DNA of 64,000 bases from Flavobacteriales bacterium (GCA_016705955.1 JADJKO010000003.1:378247-442246), one strand, 5' to 3'. Positions 32,421 to 41,137 are shown, counted from the stretch's first letter. Numbers and translations are program-made. Notes: generated from the letters alone by a model not told the origin.

Positions 32421-34236
32421 CTCCGATGGTGATCACGATGGATCCGTTGCACGCATCACTGCATGTGGCATCGGTCACGGTGCCTTGTACATCAATGGCC
32501 GGAGGCGCATCAATTACGATGGGTACGAGCGTATCGCATCCGCTGACCTGATCGGTGATCAGGACAGTGTAAGCTCCTTCGCATAGCCCTGTCGCGCTGC
32601 CGCTGTTCTGTCCGCCACCCGGCGGCGGTGCCCAGGTGAAGGTGAACGGTCCCGGGGATCCCGTCGGCGTCACCGTCGCGCTGCCGTCACAAGCACCGAA
32701 GCAACTCGCATGTACGATCAGCGCGTTGGGAATGATCGGCGGCGGTTGCACGATCTCGAACACCAACATGGTATCACAACCATTCGCATCCGCGATCAGC
32801 ACATTGTGGTTCCCGGCGCAGAATCCGGTGGCGTTCGGCGTGCCCTGGCCAGCAGCCGGAGCGGGTGTCCAAGTGATCGTGAAGGGCGGCGTACCACCAG
32901 CCGGGTTCACCGTGCCCGTGCCGTTGCAGTCCCCGAAGCACGAGGTGTTGGTGAACGTAAGGTTCGGCGTTATCGGCAGCAGGTTGAAAGTGAAGATGGT
33001 ATCGAAGGTGCAATTATTCGCATCCGTGATATGAAGGGAATTCATACCCGCACAAAGTTGCGAGAAGCTCGAATTCGTTCCGGCGCCATTGTTCCAGGAA
33101 TAACCGTGTGGCGGCACTCCACCGATCGCCAGCGCGGTCCGTGTACCGTTGCACACGTCAGCGCATGTCGGGGGTGTTCCAGGCCCGAAGAAGATCACAC
33201 CGAGCGGCGCGGGTTCCGTAACGTTGAACGAGACCCCGCACGAAATGCCCTGGCCTTGGTCGGTAACGACCACAATTTGCGGCCCACCGCACGCGCCGAC
33301 CCAGGTCTGGGTGCCCGGACCCCCGAAGAGCCACGAGTAGGTGAACGGACCAATGCCCCCTGTCACGTTCACCGTGATGGTGGCATTGCATTGCCCACGA
33401 CAGCGCACATTGAATCCGTTGAAATTCGTCAGTGCCGAAGTGGTCGCAGTGAATGGTGTTTGACCCGCTCCCGTTCCGCACACATTCACATCGCGCTCAG
33501 GATCGGCAGGTGGTGGGATCGCTTCGCCCCACTCGCGTCGGACACCGGCTACAGCGAGTGTGGATCCGTTGGATCGTACGATCCCGGACAATGCGTTCAG
33601 GTCGGGCTCCACATCCAACAGGACCACCGATCGGCCCGCATCGAATTGCTTCGGCGCTCGTCCTTCGGCACAGAGGTTCCTTGCTTTCACACTTCCGGCG
33701 GTCGCTAGGAATGAACCTTCGCGCAGGGTGAGGTCACCATTCGCGAGCACCAGGTCACTGATCACGGTCCAGTTCCCGCCACCAGCCACCAGCACCGGAC
33801 CCTGCACCGGTATGCCGCGCAGATCCACCACACGACCGTTGCGCTCACCAACCAACTTCACCGTTCCGCGCAGGTCCCAGTTCACACTTCCCTTCAATGT
33901 CCAATCACCACCGATCTCCACGCTCGCGCGCACATCGCCAGTGATGTGTACATACGCGCTTTCACCATTCACGCGCAGATCGCTGCAACGCGCACGGCCT
34001 TCCAATGCGATCGTCGTTCCCGCTGTCGGCGCGATCAAGACATCATCACCGGCGTGTGGCACACCTGCGCCACCGATCCCATCGGCTGTGAGGCTCCAAT
34101 GCGCGGCATCGGACCAAGCCCCATCCCCTCCCACCCAGTGATAGCTGCTGTGCGCGGTCTTCTGGGCGAAGGCCGCTGCACCGGTGCAGAGCGTGAATGC
34201 GACGAGCAGGCTGCGGGTGAGTGCTGGATGGACCAT
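32421..34236 (-). CDS. Giant SprB-like adhesin, N-terminal part (before frameshift)
   Basis: The protein begins with a signal peptide (LLVAFTLCTGAAAFAQ). A domain with SYHWVGGDGAWSDAAHWSL follows, then beta-helix-like strands (DVLIAPTAGTTIALEG, GNWTVISDLVLANGDLTL), a pattern seen at the start of many Bacteroidota adhesins. The first four SprB-type repeats start at about residue 285. The frame ends soon after CNGSIVITIGG; adding one base there gives IVPPYSIVWSP and continues straight into the next part. Together the two parts make about 3125 residues. The gene starts nine bases after the PorP (3) stop, within the minus-strand operon. A true frameshift would leave a short secreted stub. Confidence 0.85.
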
Positions 34237-34245
34237 TGTTCGTTC

Positions 34246-35184
34246 TTAATCGAAGGCAGGGCAGTTGATCATCTTCCGGCTGAGGTCCTCCTTACCGCAC
34301 GGCATGATCGAGAGGATCACTTCGTGGGTGTTGGAACTCACCGTGCGCAGTTTCGAGGTGGTGATATCGTAGCTGTATCCCAGCTGGAAATACTTGGCGA
34401 AGCCGACCTTCATCAGGAGTGTGAGCGCATCACCGGCGCGGTATCCGGCACCAATGGCGAACTTCCGGTTGTACTCCACCATGGCATTCACATCCCATGC
34501 GGGAGGTGCACCCTTGCTGAACTTCAACAAGGTGCTCGGGATCAACGCCGTCTTCTTGCCGATGCGATACTTGTATCCACCGGAGAGCATGAACTGGCGT
34601 GCGAGCTTCGAATCCAAGCCGATGTTCTTGATCTTGTTGCCCAGCGCCTGGTGCATGGAAAGTCCGGCCCATGCGAGCTTGTTGTAGAGGAAGATCCCCG
34701 GTGTGACCTCCGGGAACACCACCGCACTGGCCTTTCCGGTCAGTGCGGGATCATCGAACTGTACGGTGGTGGAATTGCCGAAGTCGTACTTCATCTGTTG
34801 CACGCCGCCGAAGGCGCCCATGGAGAGGAAGTAATCACCGGACATCTGGATGTGGTAGGCATAGGCCAGCAGGAAGCGCGTGTAACCCCAGTTGCCCGCG
34901 TTGTCGCTTTCCACGAAGAGCCCGATGCCGTGCTTGTTGGCCATGAACGGTTTGCCTTTCGCGCGGATCGTGCCATGCAAGCTGGCCCAACCGGTCACCG
35001 GAGCGCCTTCCAGCCCGACCCACTGCTTGCGGTAACCCAAGCGCACATCCAAGCAGTCCTTGCTACCCGCCACCGCCGGGTTCACGCTGAACTGGTTGAA
35101 CACGTACTGCGTGTATTGCGAAAGCTGTTGCCCCTGCGCGGCGAACGCCGACAGCATCATCAGGAGCAATGCATAACGCCTCAT
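34246..35184 (-). CDS. PorP/SprF family type IX secretion membrane protein (3)
   Basis: The 312-residue protein begins MRRYALLLMMLSAFAAQGQ (signal peptide) and then has the family opening LSQYTQYVFNQFSVNPAVAGSKD. Characteristic strands are YRKQWVGLEGAPVTGW, VTPGIFLYNKLAWAGLSMHQ and FQLGYSYDITTSKLR, with SSNTHEVILSI near the end. The C-terminal tail MPCGKEDLSRKMINCPAFD carries two Cys and is longer than in the other two PorP proteins. The start overlaps the stop of the small type B protein by four bases (ATGA), which pairs it with that protein. The longer frame upstream runs inside the neighbour and was rejected. Confidence 0.95.
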   Translation of the reverse strand: MRRYALLLMMLSAFAAQGQQLSQYTQYVFNQFSVNPAVAGSKDCLDVRLGYRKQWVGLEGAPVTGWASLHGTIRAKGKPFMANKHGIGLFVESDNAGNWGYTRFLLAYAYHIQMSGDYFLSMGAFGGVQQMKYDFGNSTTVQFDDPALTGKASAVVFPEVTPGIFLYNKLAWAGLSMHQALGNKIKNIGLDSKLARQFMLSGGYKYRIGKKTALIPSTLLKFSKGAPPAWDVNAMVEYNRKFAIGAGYRAGDALTLLMKVGFAKYFQLGYSYDITTSKLRTVSSNTHEVILSIMPCGKEDLSRKMINCPAFD

Positions 35185-36176
35185 CGGACAATGGAGATGA
35201 AGCCCGAGTAGGGTGCGGACCGACCCTCGAGCTCGTTCAACTGGATGTAGTAGTAGTAGGTCCCTTCGGAGAGCGGCCTGCCCTTGTTCGTTCCGTCCCA
35301 CGGTTCACGGTAGCCGTTGCTGGAGAACACGCGTTGTCCCCACCGATCGTAGATCAGCACCTCCGATCCCGGATAATCGACGATACCCGGGACATCCCAC
35401 ACGTCGTTGATGCCATCGCCGTTCGGCGTGAAGGTGTTGGGCGGATCGATCAAACGGATGATATCCACGATCACCGTATCCACATACGTGCAACCATTGA
35501 TGACAGTGGTGACCTCGTACGCGGTGGTACTGGCCGGATTAGCGATGGGATCCGGAATGGAGTTGCCGCTCAGGCCTGAAGTGGGCGACCAGGCATAGGT
35601 GGTTCCGCCGGTCACGTGCAATTGGGTGGCACCGCCTTCCGGGATCTCCACATCGGGTCCGGCGTCGAAATCCACGCCCACGATGTTCATTCCCGGACCG
35701 GAAAGCGTGATGTTGAACCCGCATTGCGCCGTGATGGTGGCACCACCACCCATGGCACCGGCCACCACCACCCAATACTGCGTGTTGGGTGTGAGCGCTT
35801 GGGTCGTGGAGGAAAAGAGGGAACCGCTTTGGGTGCAGGCCGAGACCGCAGTGAACGATGCAGGTGTACACGAACCGTTGCCGGCAAGGACCACCACGCT
35901 CAACTCGTCATCCATCCCGGCCACCACCGGGCAGTTGATCCCGCTGATCTCCACGTTCACCACCCCACCCACACTGTTCGTCGTGAAGGTGTACCAGAGC
36001 AGCAGATCCGTGGATGGACAGAAGCCCGGCAGCACGCCGGTGGCTCCGGTGTTGTTCCCTGCAATGGGTTGCTGCGCACAGAGCAGAGCAGCGTTCGCAC
36101 AATCACTATTGGGCGGTTGCGCAAGCGCACCCGGAAGGAGGGCGAGGAACAGGACGGCCGACGCGACAATGCGCAT
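35181..36176 (-). CDS. Small secreted protein with T9SS type B sorting domain
   Basis: The product has 331 residues and a signal peptide (IVASAVLFLALLPGALAQ). The N-terminal domain (about 20-155) begins PPNSDCANAALLCAQQPI and has a LLLWYTFTT strand, the pattern of prepeptidase-like or jelly-roll domains in Bacteroidota surface proteins. A PKD/Ig-like segment follows (DAGPDVEIPEGGATQLHVTG). The type B domain has NTFTPNGDGINDVWD, EVLIYDRWGQRVFSS and GFISIVR at the end. This is the first gene of the 24-kb T9SS operon, about 40 bases from a TACCTTCG promoter element. At a tenth the size of the other two adhesins, it may be a tip or linker protein, or an adhesin in its own right. Confidence 0.9.
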   Translation of the reverse strand: MRIVASAVLFLALLPGALAQPPNSDCANAALLCAQQPIAGNNTGATGVLPGFCPSTDLLLWYTFTTNSVGGVVNVEISGINCPVVAGMDDELSVVVLAGNGSCTPASFTAVSACTQSGSLFSSTTQALTPNTQYWVVVAGAMGGGATITAQCGFNITLSGPGMNIVGVDFDAGPDVEIPEGGATQLHVTGGTTYAWSPTSGLSGNSIPDPIANPASTTAYEVTTVINGCTYVDTVIVDIIRLIDPPNTFTPNGDGINDVWDVPGIVDYPGSEVLIYDRWGQRVFSSNGYREPWDGTNKGRPLSEGTYYYYIQLNELEGRSAPYSGFISIVR

Positions 36177-36214
36177 GTGGTGCTAAGGGCATACGGTCGT
36201 AGGTATGCCCCGGC

Positions 36215-36222
36215 CGAAGGTA
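36215..36222 (-). promoter_or_regulatory. -7 promoter element of the T9SS operon
   Basis: TACCTTCG on the minus strand, 38 bases before ATG 36176, has the same form as elements before pepP and the CDF transporter gene. It would drive the seven-gene operon down to 12074. Confidence 0.45.
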
Positions 36223-36315
36223 GAAGGGTGCTTTCCCGCGCCCGGCGCGGACGCGGCGCACTTTCACACAGCGCGGTGTTGAGGGGAGGAGGCGCCCGGG
36301 CCATGCCCGGCGAAA

Positions 36316-36390
36316 TGGTGACCCCACCAGGAGTCGAACCTGGATCTAGAGTTTAGGAAACTCCTATTCTATCCATTGAACTATGGGGCC
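36316..36390 (-). tRNA. tRNA-Arg (anticodon CCT)
   Basis: On the minus strand, GGCCCCA and TGGGGTC form the acceptor stem (one G-T pair). The T arm contains GGTTCGACTCC. The anticodon arm GGAGT-TTCCTAA-ACTCT has CCT in the loop. The 3' end reads ACCA, so CCA is encoded, unlike in tRNA-Gln at 7886. Confidence 0.94.
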
Positions 36391-36424
36391 GGGATAGCAG
36401 GCCGCGAAAGTAGGGGCGTCCGGA

Positions 36425-37441
36425 TCAACGCTGCACCTCGCCCACCACCCGGAGTTCTCCCCGGAACACTTCTCTTCCTTCCGCTTCCACCAACAGGGTG
36501 TAGGTCCCGGCAGGCATCGCGGAAAGATCCACCCGTTGCACCGTTCCGCTCGGAGATAACGGGGTGTTGATCACCTCCACCCCTTCGAGGTTCGTGACAC
36601 GAAGTGTTCCGTCGTGCTCAAGGAATGCATCCATGACGGCCTGTCCTCTTCCGGGCAGTATCACCAGCGCCACATCCGTTACAGAGGTTGCGGAACCCGG
36701 TAGGTTCGCTTCCACACGGAACTGGTACACGGTCCCTTTCCGCGCACTGCTCCGGATGGCCTTCACCAAAGCACCGCCGTTGTCGAATACCCGCACGGCT
36801 GCGTGCTGGCCATCCACACTGTCAACCACTTGAAGGAAGTAGCTCCCGCTCGGTACCGGAAAGGTTTGACTCAACACGGTGTCAGCCCGAGCACTCCAGC
36901 TGCGCTCCATCAGGACCGGCCCGCGCGTGCTTTCCAAGAGCAACCACCCACCTGCACCGCCGGTTCGCACGCGCACGGTGATCGGGCTGCCCAGCAGATC
37001 GGCCGGAGAGAATCGCACGCTACGGATGTTATCCTCCGGGTCCTTGTCCTTGCGGCCGTTCGGGTCGCCGAGTTTCACGGTGAAGGTGTTCAGCCCGGGT
37101 GTCATGTCGATCAGGTGCGGCAATTCAACTTCTATTGTTGATCCGGTGGCCAGTCGTCCCGTCCAGGCATACATCCGTTGTCGAAAGCCCTCCGTTCCGT
37201 ATTGGATGGAGATCCCTTGAAGTGGATCGCTGCCATCGTTGCGGATCACCACACGCGGCCGATGCACGGCAGGGTTGAACTCCGCGTAACGCGGATCATC
37301 ATTCGGAACGATGATCGCTTCCACGGCCGCATCGTAACGTGCAAGTTTCTCCGGCTTCGCACCTCCATCCTGCGCGACCCCAGCGTTACTCAGGAGCAGC
37401 CCGATCATCAGCGCGCATTCATTCAGCTTCACGTGTTCCAT
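36425..37441 (-). CDS. Secreted protein with a probable T9SS type A-like C-terminal domain
   Basis: The 338-residue product starts MEHVKLNECALMIGLLLSNAGVAQ, a signal peptide; the open frame continues upstream but only through the antisense of the next gene. Residues about 40-140 form an Ig-like domain with RPRVVIRNDGSDPLQGISIQY. A second domain (about 150-250) includes WLLLESTRGPVLMERSW and SGSYFLQVVD. The last 80 residues, LRVTNLEGVEVINTPL and VDLSAMPAGTYTLLVEAEG, have the form of a type A sorting domain, though the final basic motif is not typical. It is therefore probably exported by the T9SS and may be enzyme-like or structural. It diverges from the membrane gene at 37523. The function is not recognised. 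Confidence 0.75.
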   Translation of the reverse strand: MEHVKLNECALMIGLLLSNAGVAQDGGAKPEKLARYDAAVEAIIVPNDDPRYAEFNPAVHRPRVVIRNDGSDPLQGISIQYGTEGFRQRMYAWTGRLATGSTIEVELPHLIDMTPGLNTFTVKLGDPNGRKDKDPEDNIRSVRFSPADLLGSPITVRVRTGGAGGWLLLESTRGPVLMERSWSARADTVLSQTFPVPSGSYFLQVVDSVDGQHAAVRVFDNGGALVKAIRSSARKGTVYQFRVEANLPGSATSVTDVALVILPGRGQAVMDAFLEHDGTLRVTNLEGVEVINTPLSPSGTVQRVDLSAMPAGTYTLLVEAEGREVFRGELRVVGEVQR

Positions 37442-37509
37442 GCCTTCAAGGAGAGGGTGCAAGCTGCACACGCCATCGCGCCCCTGCAAACCGAGCGATC
37501 GTACCCGTC

Positions 37510-37517
37510 TACTTTTA
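37510..37517 (+). promoter_or_regulatory. -7-like element of the 37523 membrane gene
   Basis: TACTTTTA lies five bases before the ATG at 37523 and supports that start over the longer upstream frame. Confidence 0.4.
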
Positions 37518-37522
37518 GCACC

Positions 37523-39001
37523 ATGCTCCGACGGTATCGCACGCACCTGTTCTTGGCCCTCGTGGCCTTCGCATGCGCGCAGGGTTGGAACCGGTGGAAC
37601 ATCCAAGCGATGCTGCACGATCCGATGACCGCGCAACAGGTGAGCGCTGGCGGTTCCGTGATGGCCGTGGACGATGCTTCCTATCTGCAAGCGGTGGATG
37701 CCCTGCTTGGCGATCGTCCGGACCTGGTGAACACTGCGCTCCCTGCACGGCCCGATCTGCGCGCGCCGGGCTATCGCCTGTGGTACCTCCTGCCCCGGCT
37801 CTTCTTCCCGCCCACGACCTCGGTGAGGTTGTTGATCCTGTTCCAGTGCATGCTCTATGCGCTGGCCGTCGCGCTGCTGTGGGAAACGCTTCGCATGCAT
37901 GACATCGCTCCGCTGATCCGATGGACACTCTGTCTGCTCTTCGTGGTGATGCCGACCTTCCACGGCTTCCTCTTCCACACGCTCACGGAGGGCGTGACGC
38001 CTGCGCTCTCGCTCGCCGTGCTCTGCGGATCATTGATCGCCTACACGACGCGATCCACGAAGTGGTTGGTGTTCGCGGCGGTCATCTGGGCCTTGTTGGT
38101 GTTCACGCGTCCGGCACTGGTGTGGGTCGGTGCGGCGGTGATCCCCACTGCTTGGCTGCTCTGGCGATCATTCCCGCGCGTTGCGTTCATGGTCGTGCTT
38201 GTGCTCGCACCGACCGCGATCTGGTGGGTACGTAATAGCATCATGAGCGGCGAACCCGTGGGTCTGCACCCGGTGTATCGCGCGGACGAGCCGGGGATCA
38301 ATCGTCCGGTGCATGGCGCGTTCTGGGAGCTGGCGAAAAGCTGGGGCGCGCGTGGCGATCAATTCCACGGCGTGATCGAACCGGCCTTCCGCGCAGCGAT
38401 GGTGTGCGATACGTCCAGCGTGTATGCCGCACAGTTCATCCAACTCGCACCGTCGGGTTCGCTCACCACGCAACAGGAGGCGGAGCTGCGCGATGCGTTC
38501 CACCGTTGGCAGCGGTTCAACTGCACGGAACTCGCCCCTGCGTTGATCGGTGCTGATCGAACACTGAAGCATACTTCGCCGACCGAACAAGAGATCGAAC
38601 GAACGCTCGAACGCATCACTTCCGAATGGCGCGGTTCGCATCTTCTCCATCATCATGCGTTCGTTCCGTTGCATGTGCTTCGCGATCTCGTCGCCCACTC
38701 GAACCTGAACCTCATCCTGTTCCAACGCACCTTGCGCGGAAAGCCGTTGATGGAATTCCTGCGCTGGTGCTCCGCGATCCTGCACGTCGCGTTGATGATC
38801 GCCGTGCTGCTCGCTGCGCTGCTTCGCGTTCCATCGCCGCTGCGTTGGTGCGCGTGGGGTGCGTGCGCGTACGTCGGCTACCTCGCCTACGTGCAGCGCG
38901 GCGTGGAGGAGCGCTACACGCTTCCGGTGCTGTTCATCGCGGTGGCGTGTGCGGCATTCGTTCTTGGCCGCGGAGGCGCAGAGACGCAGAGAGCCCATTG
39001 A
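37523..39001 (+). CDS. Polytopic membrane protein of unknown function (possible GT-C fold)
   Basis: The product has 492 residues. About nine to eleven hydrophobic segments are visible (for example LLILFQCMLYALAVALLW, TLCLLFVVMPTFHGFLF, WLVFAAVIWALLVFT and VAFMVVLVLAPTAIWW). A long hydrophilic loop lies between about residues 230 and 385, and the last membrane pair is near the C-terminus. Architecture and the early extracytoplasmic acidic loop (AVDDASYLQAVDALL) resemble GT-C glycosyltransferases such as ArnT/PMT-like proteins, but no signature is decisive. The start is set by the promoter-like element. The end of the gene runs into one arm of an intergenic inverted repeat, so the last residues (GRGGAETQRAH) are repeat-encoded and the native terminus may have been replaced. 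Confidence 0.75.
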   Translation: MLRRYRTHLFLALVAFACAQGWNRWNIQAMLHDPMTAQQVSAGGSVMAVDDASYLQAVDALLGDRPDLVNTALPARPDLRAPGYRLWYLLPRLFFPPTTSVRLLILFQCMLYALAVALLWETLRMHDIAPLIRWTLCLLFVVMPTFHGFLFHTLTEGVTPALSLAVLCGSLIAYTTRSTKWLVFAAVIWALLVFTRPALVWVGAAVIPTAWLLWRSFPRVAFMVVLVLAPTAIWWVRNSIMSGEPVGLHPVYRADEPGINRPVHGAFWELAKSWGARGDQFHGVIEPAFRAAMVCDTSSVYAAQFIQLAPSGSLTTQQEAELRDAFHRWQRFNCTELAPALIGADRTLKHTSPTEQEIERTLERITSEWRGSHLLHHHAFVPLHVLRDLVAHSNLNLILFQRTLRGKPLMEFLRWCSAILHVALMIAVLLAALLRVPSPLRWCAWGACAYVGYLAYVQRGVEERYTLPVLFIAVACAAFVLGRGGAETQRAH

Positions 39002-39042
39002 GGTCGGCTTGAGTTCCTTTGTGCCTCCGCGCCTCTGCGGCC
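38966..39042. repeat. Inverted repeat of the CGCAGAG type (1)
   Basis: GGCCGCGGAGGCGCAGAG (38966-38983) pairs, with two mismatches, with the complement of CCTCCGCGCCTCTGCGGCC (39024-39042). It spans the stop codon of the membrane gene and the gap before menB, and could act as a terminator-like hairpin. Confidence 0.65.
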
Positions 39043-39058
39043 GATCCCCTGATCATCC

Positions 39059-39928
39059 ATGACCAAAGCCCGCATGAAGTCCGCCGTTCCGAAACCGGAT
39101 TGGCGCACAGCGAAGGAATTCACCGACATCACCTACCGCAAGAGCGGCGGTGTGGCGCGCATCGCGTTCAACCGCCCCGAAGTGCGCAATGCATTCCGCC
39201 CGCATACGGTGAGCGAATTGCTCAGTGCCTTCCACGACGCGCACCAGGATACCGACATCGGCGTGGTGCTCTTCAGTGCGGAAGGACCGAGTCCGAAGGA
39301 TGGCGTGTGGAGCTTTTGCAGCGGCGGCGATCAACGCAACCGCGGACACCAAGGCTACGTGGACGAAGCAGGCATGCCGCGCCTGAACATCCTCGAGGTG
39401 CAGCGCCTCATCCGCTTCATGCCGAAGGTGGTCATCGCGGTGATCCCCGGTTGGGCGGTGGGCGGCGGACACAGCCTGCACGTGGTGTGCGACCTCAGCA
39501 TCGCGAGCAAAGAACACGCGCTCTTCAAACAGACCGATGCCGATGTGACGAGCTTCGACGGTGGTTACGGCAGCGCTTACCTCGCGAAGATGGTCGGCCA
39601 GAAACGCGCGCGGGAGATCTTCTTTCTTGGTCGCGACATCACCGCCGATCGCGCGTACGAGATGGGCATGGTGAACGCCTCCGTGCCGCACGCCGCATTG
39701 GAAAGCACCGCGTGGGAGTGGGCGCAGGAGATCCTCGCGAAATCACCCACGGCGATCAAGATGCTCAAGTTCGCCTTCAACCTCACCGATGACGGCATGG
39801 TGGGCCAACAGGTCTTCGCCGGTGAAGCCACGCGCCTCGCGTACATGACCGATGAAGCGAAGGAGGGCCGCAATGCATTCCTCGAAAAGCGGAAGCCGGA
39901 TTTCGGGAAAGGGAAGTGGATCCCGTAG
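39059..39928 (+). CDS. menB: 1,4-dihydroxy-2-naphthoyl-CoA synthase
   Basis: MenB closes the second ring of menaquinone by Dieckmann-type cyclisation of o-succinylbenzoyl-CoA. The 289-residue crotonase-fold protein has IAFNRPEVRNAFRPHTVSEL near 50, the substrate loop FCSGGDQRNRG, the oxyanion-hole region VIPGWAVGGGHSLHVVCDL, the DVTSFDGGYGSAYLAKMVG segment with the catalytic Asp region, and the long C-terminus RNAFLEKRKPDFGKGKWIP that separates MenB from other enoyl-CoA hydratases. Menaquinone is the usual quinone of Bacteroidota. No other men gene is in the window; the polyprenyl synthase at 43811 may supply the side chain. It is followed by an inverted repeat. Confidence 0.97.
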   Translation: MTKARMKSAVPKPDWRTAKEFTDITYRKSGGVARIAFNRPEVRNAFRPHTVSELLSAFHDAHQDTDIGVVLFSAEGPSPKDGVWSFCSGGDQRNRGHQGYVDEAGMPRLNILEVQRLIRFMPKVVIAVIPGWAVGGGHSLHVVCDLSIASKEHALFKQTDADVTSFDGGYGSAYLAKMVGQKRAREIFFLGRDITADRAYEMGMVNASVPHAALESTAWEWAQEILAKSPTAIKMLKFAFNLTDDGMVGQQVFAGEATRLAYMTDEAKEGRNAFLEKRKPDFGKGKWIP

Positions 39929-39934
39929 GAAGAA

Positions 39935-40054
39935 TACCGCAAAGGACACGAAGAGCACAAAGAAATACGGTAGCGTCGCGGACTTCCGGATCCATCGCTG
40001 TCTCATCCCGGCAGAACGGCATTCCACTTTGCGTCCTTCGTGCCCTTTGCGGTA
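39935..40054. repeat. Inverted repeat of the GCAAAG type (2)
   Basis: The 28-base arm at 39935-39962 (TACCGCAAAGGACACGAAG and on) is repeated inverted at 40027-40054 with four mismatches, separated by 64 bases. It fills the space between convergent menB and the 47-residue gene and can form a long hairpin ending both transcripts. Confidence 0.75.
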
Positions 40055-40063
40055 CAGTAGCCT

Positions 40064-40207
40064 TTACAGCGCGTTCTTCGTCACCCAGATCCGCCAGCCC
40101 ACGATCGCCTTCTGCGCTTTGCTCAAGCGTGTGAGGTCCTTGTGCCAGAGCTTCGGAAGGAGCAGCTTGTTGAGGCGCGCGAGCAGTTGGAAAAGGGCCT
40201 TGCGCAT
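40064..40207 (-). CDS. Conserved-looking 47-residue basic protein
   Basis: The small product reads MRKALFQLLARLNKLLLPKL and then WHKDLTRLSKAQKAIVGWRIWVTKNAL. It is Lys/Arg-rich with two amphipathic helices. I recall similarly sized proteins of this pattern (LF.LL.RLNK.LLP, then LSK..KAI.G.R.W..KN.L) in other Bacteroidota, but cannot confirm by search. No function is known to me. It starts three bases after the stop of the CDF transporter gene, so it is probably cotranscribed with it, and it ends next to an inverted repeat. Confidence 0.65.
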   Translation of the reverse strand: MRKALFQLLARLNKLLLPKLWHKDLTRLSKAQKAIVGWRIWVTKNAL

Positions 40208-40210
40208 GGG

Positions 40211-41137
40211 TCAATGGTGTTGTAGGCCGCATTGCTCATCGGCCCATTCCAGTTCGATGGTGGCGTGGTGGATGCCCATGTCCATCAACGCATCGCGGGC
40301 TTGGGCTTTCACTTCCAGCGCAGACTTCAGGTCCACATCGCCGACGACGACATGTACCGTGTGTACGATGTAGCTACCATCCAGCGTCCACGTGTGCTGG
40401 TCGTGCAGATCGGCGACGTGCGGGATCGCCATCAACTTCGCATGCACGGCTTCCTGATCGATGCCCGGCGGGATCTCCTGCATGAGGATCCCCGTGCCCT
40501 TCCGCAAGGTGCCCACCGCGTTGAACAGGATGTACAAACTGATCACGATGCTGAGGATCGGATCGACGATGCTCCACCCGAAGAAGTGGATGACGATGCC
40601 CCCGATGAGCACCGCCGCCCAGCCGAGCACATCCTCCAGCAAGTGCAGGTACGCGCCACGCTCGTTCAACGTCGCGCCGCCGTGGAGCTTCCATGCCGCG
40701 AAGCCGTTCATCGCCAAACCGAAGATCGCCATACCGATCATGCCCAACGAGTTCGGCGACGAGTGCTCCCACAACTTCGGAACGCTCACCACGAGCATGG
40801 CGATCGCACCCGCGATGAGCACCACGCTCGTGAGCCATCCGCCCAGCATGCTGTAACGCCCGTAGCCATAGCTGTACTGCGTGTCACGGTCCTTCATCGC
40901 GATGCGCTGCAAGTACCACGCGGTGCCGAGCACCAAGCAGTCGCCCGCATCGTGCATGGCATCGGTGAGCACCGCGATGCTGCCGGTCCACCACCCGCCG
41001 ATGACCTCCACGATGGTGAATGCGAGGTTGACGAAGAAGGCGAGGCGAAGCGCGTGGGCACTGGCCGCGCTCACGTGCGCGTGGGCGTGGTCGTGCGGAT
41101 GACCCGCGTGGTGGGCGTGCGCGTGGTCGGCGGGCAT
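40211..41137 (-). CDS. Cation diffusion facilitator (CzcD/ZnT-like) transporter
   Basis: The 308-residue protein probably exports Zn(II) or a similar divalent metal in exchange for protons. The first 22 residues are His-rich (HAHAHHAGHPHDHAHAH), a common metal-binding feature. Six hydrophobic segments follow. Transmembrane helix 2 carries LTDAMHDAGDC and helix 5 HLLEDVLGW, giving the His/Asp metal site of the family. The cytoplasmic C-terminal domain (about 215-300) has HVADLHDQHTWTLDG and HHATIELEW. The 47-residue gene follows three bases downstream. A TACCTTCG element lies five bases before the start. No metal-sensing regulator is adjacent. Confidence 0.94.
   Translation of the reverse strand: MPADHAHAHHAGHPHDHAHAHVSAASAHALRLAFFVNLAFTIVEVIGGWWTGSIAVLTDAMHDAGDCLVLGTAWYLQRIAMKDRDTQYSYGYGRYSMLGGWLTSVVLIAGAIAMLVVSVPKLWEHSSPNSLGMIGMAIFGLAMNGFAAWKLHGGATLNERGAYLHLLEDVLGWAAVLIGGIVIHFFGWSIVDPILSIVISLYILFNAVGTLRKGTGILMQEIPPGIDQEAVHAKLMAIPHVADLHDQHTWTLDGSYIVHTVHVVVGDVDLKSALEVKAQARDALMDMGIHHATIELEWADEQCGLQHH

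Noticed and set aside
16329..32452. CRISPR-like or satellite DNA across 16 kb
   Set aside because: The repetition is at protein level with about 225-270 bp units of diverged sequence and no short identical spacered repeats; both are adhesin genes.
36425..37978. 517-codon version of the secreted protein
   Set aside because: The extra 179 residues are antisense to the membrane gene and precede the signal peptide.
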